Position numbers and translations under genes: made by a program. DNA of 64,000 nt from Tubiluchus corallicola. Taxonomy: Eukaryota > Priapulida > Priapulimorpha > Priapulimorphida > Tubiluchidae. Location of the stretch: contig JAQGDQ010000396.1 of NCBI GenBank assembly GCA_030141605.1, positions 124,001 through 188,000 of the forward strand, read 5' to 3'. The notes below the pieces were generated by a model. That model did no database searches and was not told the origin of the DNA. It saw only the letters and a list, made by a program, of their open reading frames with translations. This document shows positions 59,101 through 64,000 of this stretch, piece after piece. How positions within the stretch are numbered: position 1 is the first letter of the stretch; each line of letters starts with the position of its first letter.

Positions 59101-62100
59101 GCGGAAACATGACAGCGAGCCTTACAAGTATGGCATTGTTTTGTATGCCCATTGGATGACTGCAGAATTGTTTTGAAATGTTGAGTTTTTACGATTATGC
59201 TATAAAAGTGTACAAAGATATTATACTTAAGAAAGTGAAAGGTTGTATTTTATTTATTTGTAGGTCACCAACACACGCAGGTGGGCTGCTAGCTATTGAT
59301 AGGAAATATTTTCTTGAAGTGGGTGGTTACGACCCTGGCATGTTAGTTTGGGGCGGTGAGAACTTTGAGCTGTCTTTCAAGGTAAGCTAATCATAATTAG
59401 CCATTGCTTAATGCTTTTGCTCAAAGAAATATGTCATAAACTTGTATTGTAAACCATGTGTTCTAATGTTCTTCGGAACTACATGAATAATAAACTACTA
59501 CTAAGAAATTATGTGTTGTTCACTATCTATTTTTTACAGCTGAAAGCAAAACTCTTAAACAGTAATAGTTTCACCATTTAGCACGCTGCAAACTAAGATG
59601 CAGTATTTAATGTGGATGACTGTTAAGAGGACCGAATTATCAAGGCTTATCTGTAAGATGAGGCACTGAACTATTTGAGGTGTCCAAATTATGTTCGAAT
59701 GTGGATTCATCCTTTTTCAATGGGAGTGATGGCCATGACGTGCATGGCTATTGAAACCATTCAGAATAAGTGTTAAACAGTCGCCCATTCATTTACGAAC
59801 CAGGCTTGGCATTGCTTAATGACATTTGTTGAGCACATGTCATTGCTACTCAGCTATTACCTTCCACAATCATTGTTGATTAAAGCATCTTGCACTGCAT
59901 CTCTGATTTCTAACATTTATAATTTTTTCAGGTATGGATGTGTGGAGGTAGCGTGGAATGGGTACCGTGTTCTAGGGTGGGACACGTTTATCGACATTTC
60001 ATGCCATATGGATTTGGTGAGTTTGCCAGCAAAGGACCAATAATTGATCTGGTAAGAGCAGACTTTAGTACAGTAGTCGCCTCTTAATAGACTCACGGTT
60101 AATAGACTCAAAAATGCCTGAAACGCCTTCTATTCAAATATACATAAAAACTATCGGTAATTGATTCAAGTAACTTCACTTAATTGACTCAATATTTTTC
60201 CTTCACGTACTTAAAATAAGACATGTGCCCAAACAGCCTCTCCTACTTTTATGTCATCTTTACTTCCCCTTTGTGCATTATATATGTAGAAACAATCATG
60301 TTAAGTACCATTTTGTTTGTAAACAAACACGTTTATCATGCGCTAATACGCTAGCATAGCGGTTTTGCTTTCAATCTGTTACCTGCTCGCCCGCTGCAAT
60401 TAACCTCGTTACTCAAAGAATTTCTGGAAGCTAAACATGTAATCACTTGCCTAGTGGTTTGCTTTTGATGTTCTAGTTGCAAATCACATTGTCAGGCTTA
60501 ATGAGTTAATAGTCAAAGATGCAAGTACAGTAATCAGCCAGTATTCCTTGTGACTTACAAGAGTAAACATCATACAGCAAATAAGGGCATAGAGTTAAGA
60601 AGTTTGAAAAATGGAGCATAAGTGTAAGGATCTAACAGTTAAGGAGAAACTGAAAATTTTAGAGCAGCACGATAAACTTCCAAGGGTGTGCAGCAGTGCA
60701 GTTGAAAATTTCCCAAAGTACTCTCGGCAGAATATTGAAAAAACGTTCTGAAATTGAGCTGTCAGCAAGCCAAAATGAGAATCTGACATCTAAGAGACGA
60801 CCCACAGGAAAAGACTGTGAAGTGGAGTGAGCATTATAATGTGGTTTACAAATACAAGAGAAAAAGATGCTCGAGTGAATGCTTTTAATGCGACAGAAAG
60901 CGGAAGATTTGGCAAAGAAAATGCTCAAACACACGCCAAGCGCTAAATGTTTTACGAGAATACACTCATCACACAGCAACAGATTTTCAACATTTTTATG
61001 ATTACGAGAACTTTAGAGCGAACTTCTTCACGAGAAAATTAAGCAGCTAACTTTGAAGGAATTTTTGTAATTTTTGCAAATAAACAGACTTGTGTGATTT
61101 AGAAAAGTTAATTTACTTATATAAATTAATATTTTTAAATAATTTTTTCTAATTTTTTAACTGCACAAAGGAATTTAGGCATTACTACATTTCTAAAATC
61201 GATTAAAAGCCTTTGTAGTGCATAGTAAGCTGATGACTCATACTTCTATAGCAGTAATACTACACCCATTGGTTAATTGGTTCAGTCGGTTAATTGGGTC
61301 AAAATACGTCTGTCCCAAAGTGAGTCTATTAAGCTGTGACTTCTCTAGTTTGGTTATTATATATTTTCATTAAATATCTTCTGTTATGTGCAAAGGCAAA
61401 TATAACATAATTTTTCAGTCACAGTTAGGGTGGCTTTATGTGTTTCATGTGGTGACATAAGGACAAGTTCACACGAACGTGTTTCAAATAATGACATATG
61501 ACTGTTTATGTGACTTAGTTTGCATGATTTATATGCTGTTACCTAACTTGACAATGATATTTTAATGTTTCCACTGTTATCAAATCTACATGGCTGCCTT
61601 TGCCACAAGGTGTGTAGGTGCCACAACAGCTAGATGGCTAGACATCCTCATTACCATCTCAAAGTTTTCCACTGCATGCATAATGCTCTTACATTGCAGT
61701 TAAGTATAATTATTCTATTTCAATTGCAACTTGTAGTTAGCTCTTTTTTATGATTTTTTCGTTTTCATTTTCAGAACTATAAACGTGTGGTAGAAACCTG
61801 GATGGAAGGCGAGTACAAAGACGCTTTCTACGCACGTCTGCCTTACGTTAATCAGCTGGATGCTGGTGATATCAACGAGCAGCTCAAGTTTAAGAAAGAA
61901 CACAACTGCAAAAGTTTCAAGTGGTTTATGGAAAACGTTGCATGGATGCTGTTGGAAAGATTTCCTTTGCAGCCAAAGAATCGTTTTTGGGGCTCGGTAT
62001 GTAAAAATCTGTAACTTATTTTACATTCTAAAAGGTGTTACAATGAACAAAAAAATTTTGATGGACTTGAAAGACATCAAAGTGAATGGTGTTATTAGAT

Positions 62101-63738
62101 ATTTTGAAAAGTTTTGTTAGAATTTTATTAATGTAGCACTTGTTGAACAAATGTATTCTCAGAAGGTAGAAAGCAAATAACTATTTTTAATATTGTTAAT
62201 TATTGTGACACGATAGATTTTGCAGAACTTAAGGAAAGTCTTGCTGCAAATGTTACAGATTCGACCTGTCCATTTGCAATGAAAAGAAACGTAATCATAA
62301 ATTGCAATTGCTAGTGGTTCACTGGTATAACTAAAGACAATGATAGCTGTGATAATATGCATACAACCCATCTCGGTTTTCAAACCATATTGGTGACAGG
62401 TTTCATTTCTGGTATAAAGTTAGCTTTAGTATAATGCTATTTTTTTAAAAACTGCGGCACAGTGAACATCAGAATCCAGCACTAAACAACAGGACTTTTT
62501 CAATATTGATGTTTTTTGACTAAACAAAATTTTGCTCTTTATTAAAGCGATGCTTCTTCGGTGAGAAGTTGAATCTGTAGAGGTGTCTCACCCATGATTG
62601 ATTGGAATACATCCTCCTTAAAAGAGGTAGAGAGACAGAGTCAGTGTTACAAAAGAATCTCCCAGACTGAGTATTGAACCCAGTTGATTACCAATCACTG
62701 AGCAGCCTCGTCGTTGCTTAACTTTGTCTGAGAACCATATACCATGACCGTTCTGTTATCACGCATGCCTAAAACTTGCTTCATTGTGTAAAAACTATTA
62801 CTTTAGTAAATGACTGAACATGATTTTTATCATTAATGCCATTCAGTTAAATATTACGTTTACATATTTATAAATATTCTATTTGCAGATTGAAAGTGTT
62901 GGTGTGCAGGGACACTGCTTTGACACACAAAGTGCTGCTCTAGGGGGAAACATTGGAATTAGTCGCTGTCATGGCTATGGAGGCAATCAGGTAAAGATTT
63001 GTTTTCTAACACATTTCTTTTCCATTTTTGGTTTGGTACGCAAGCATTATAGTGACTTAAAAGCTTAAGTGAAATTAGAGTGGTTTACATATAATGGAGA
63101 ATAGTTGTCAAAATATGTTAAATTTGTGATATTTATAATTCATGCTGTCTTTGCTGAATGCTAAATAGACAGTTGCTAGGCAAATCAATACTAATTATAG
63201 ATTAATAGATAAGATGTGTATGAATTAGCAGTATAATTTGTGCCACTCATCTGTTTCATGGGCTTCTTGCTGCATCTGTGCATTCTGTGAAATTAAGGCA
63301 TTTCAGAGAATGCGTATGAATTTATGAATAAGCTTGATGAAATGAAACTGGAACCCATGCCTCTTTGCATTATACCTGAGCTAATAAATTAATGTCAAAC
63401 TTTATAAAGGCATTTGTGTAAGAAGAAGTGTGAGAGAATTTGAGAATATAGGTTCGCAGTCAGTGAGTGGATTTTGTCTTTGCGGAGTTGAGTTTCTTAT
63501 TTTTTGGGTTTGCTGTGATTACCCTGGTTAGTTTTTACTTTATCGGGATAACTTAAATGAATATTGGCATTCTGAAGCAATAAGATAAAAACTGAATTCC
63601 ATTTTTTTACAGCGTTACAGGCTTAATGTCGAGGGGCAGTTAACAACCGGTGAACGGTGTATACACGCCCGCAGGTCGGAGCTCAAGTATGAAGTGTGCC
63701 CTGATGGTAAAGTCTCGGATTCTTGGAAATATCTAGAT
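53161..63738 (+). CDS. Polypeptide N-acetylgalactosaminyltransferase, GALNT7-like (plus copy, runs off window)
   Basis: Coding exons: 53161-53331, 55311-55442, 55651-55742, 56182-56348, 58224-58428, 58951-59127, 59264-59381, 59932-60051, 61775-61996, 62889-62990, 63613-63738; 544 residues so far. It starts 6 nt after an acceptor, so the 5' UTR is split. It is a type II Golgi enzyme: a basic N-terminus, then an anchor (about residues 15-34). The catalytic domain has [41 protein letters not shown] (DxH), [20 protein letters not shown] and [25 protein letters not shown] links it to the lectin domain, of which the first repeat ([18 protein letters not shown]) and second (CIHARR) are visible. All key catalytic residues are present. 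Transfers GalNAc to Ser/Thr; GALNT7-type enzymes usually prefer already glycosylated peptides. The final lectin exon(s) lie beyond 64000. Confidence 0.9.
54363..54914 (+). other. Unrecognised 184-codon ORF in GALNT intron 1
   Basis: From the first ATG it encodes a hydrophobic start ([15 protein letters not shown]), an acidic middle ([16 protein letters not shown]) and a C-terminal part with [13 protein letters not shown] and [15 protein letters not shown]. The TRLKDRIL-type block is reminiscent, from memory, of a recurring uncharacterised ORF family in invertebrate genomes that may be mobile-element linked; this is not verified. The frame is unusually long for this intron, but no promoter, splice site or poly(A) evidence ties it to a gene. 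It may be a truncated insertion. Confidence 0.4.
56530..57386. mobile_element. hAT-like DNA element (about 0.86 kb)
   Basis: The left end is TAGGGATATCATGAA and the right end on the minus strand is TAGGGATGTCACAAA. The flanks are ATCTAGTT (56522-56529) and GTCTAGTT (57387-57394), an 8-bp duplication with one mismatch, as expected for hAT. The interior is full of GATTCG/CGAATC-type words in both arms (56560-56590 and 57215-57360). The 84-codon frame at 56655-56906 is not a recognisable transposase. It lies in the GALNT intron 56349-58223. Confidence 0.65.
57658..57939 (+). other. Orphan 93-codon frame in the same GALNT intron
   Basis: The frame includes [20 protein letters not shown] and [17 protein letters not shown]. 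Its composition is protein-like, but I recognise no family and see no exon borders. It may be a fragment of an inserted gene or element. Confidence 0.22.
58224..58428 (+). CDS. DxH exon of the plus GALNT, with a GC donor
   Basis: It encodes [18 protein letters not shown], then [20 protein letters not shown] and [17 protein letters not shown]. It ends TACGACAG followed by GCATGA. The next exon (58951) starts with G, completing Arg, and reads [10 protein letters not shown]. No nearby GT restores the frame, so this is a GC-AG intron. The paralogue has GT at the same junction. Confidence 0.82.
60071..61345 (+). mobile_element. pogo/Tigger-type transposon, internally deleted
   Basis: Left end: CAGTAGTCGCCTCTTAATAG, continuing ACTCA. 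Right end on the minus strand: GAGAAGTCACAGCTTAATAG, continuing ACTCA. The two 25-nt termini match at about 20 positions. TA flanks both sides (60069-60070 and 61346-61347), the target duplication of the Tc1/mariner/pogo superfamily. Inside, 60611-60760 reads [19 protein letters not shown] and, after a frameshift, LKKRSEIEL, typical of the CENP-B-type DNA-binding region of pogo/Tigger transposases. The DDE domain is missing and stops and frameshifts are present, so it is dead. It lies in the GALNT intron 60052-61774. Confidence 0.82.
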
Positions 63739-64000
63739 GTAAGTGGGCTTGTCTTAGTTATTTAGTTTTTAAATAAGTTTTTAAATATATAGAACTTCAG
63801 TAAAGCATACGTTTTATGTTCCTATGCAGTTTATATTAGGAGGCTTTACTTAATCTTTCTCGGACATCAACCAGGTTTTAAAGTGGCTTGAAAGACATGC
63901 TTTATGTGCCTCTTTTATGGCCATATGTGTGTATTTTATACAGCCTTTTATAATACCTAAAATCAGTAGGACAAATGAAATTGCCCAGAACTGACATTAA

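Noticed and set aside
62585-62715. Possible tRNA-like sequence on the minus strand (GCTCAGTGATTGG, GGGTTCAATAC)
   Set aside because: Spacing and stems do not make a tRNA, and the signal is too weak to call even as a SINE.

Overview
This window is animal (metazoan) nuclear DNA. The genes are split by spliceosomal introns with GT-AG borders, the DNA is AT-rich, and long non-coding stretches carry microsatellites and decayed DNA transposons. Two gene families point to an animal: Golgi polypeptide GalNAc-transferases and rhodopsin-like GPCRs. Compact genes, intronless GPCRs and a heavy MITE load suggest a non-vertebrate, perhaps a marine invertebrate such as a tunicate or cnidarian. I cannot fix the species from sequence alone.

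Layout. 1-10.3 kb has no gene I can support. It holds a microsatellite, a hAT-type MITE with a perfect 8-bp target duplication, a mariner-like transposase remnant, tRNA-like repeats and dispersed repeats. 10.3-28.6 kb is one plus-strand gene, reconstructed here as 12 coding exons and about 803 residues. Its domain order is two CCCH zinc fingers, an RWD-like region, a row of CxxC pairs and a CHY zinc finger. One of its introns (20.3-25.8 kb) contains two complete intronless GPCR genes on the opposite strand. 30.3-31.6 kb is an intronless plus-strand ORF of 432 residues with a cysteine cluster and a possible divergent TIR-like domain.

35.6-46.3 kb (minus) and 53.2 kb to the window end (plus) are two GALNT7-like polypeptide GalNAc-transferases arranged head to head. 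I could place 11 coding exons in each, and every intron phase agrees, so they are an inverted duplicate pair. Their introns hold a LINE fragment, a hAT-like element, a pogo/Tigger-like element with matching inverted repeats, a mariner remnant, a large AC/CT microsatellite and an unrecognised 184-codon ORF. The C-terminal exons of both copies are missing from my model: the plus copy runs off the window, and those of the minus copy were not found.

The genes do not form an evident pathway. The GALNT pair acts in mucin-type O-glycosylation in the Golgi, the GPCR pair in cell-surface signalling, and the CHY and TIR-like proteins are of unknown role.
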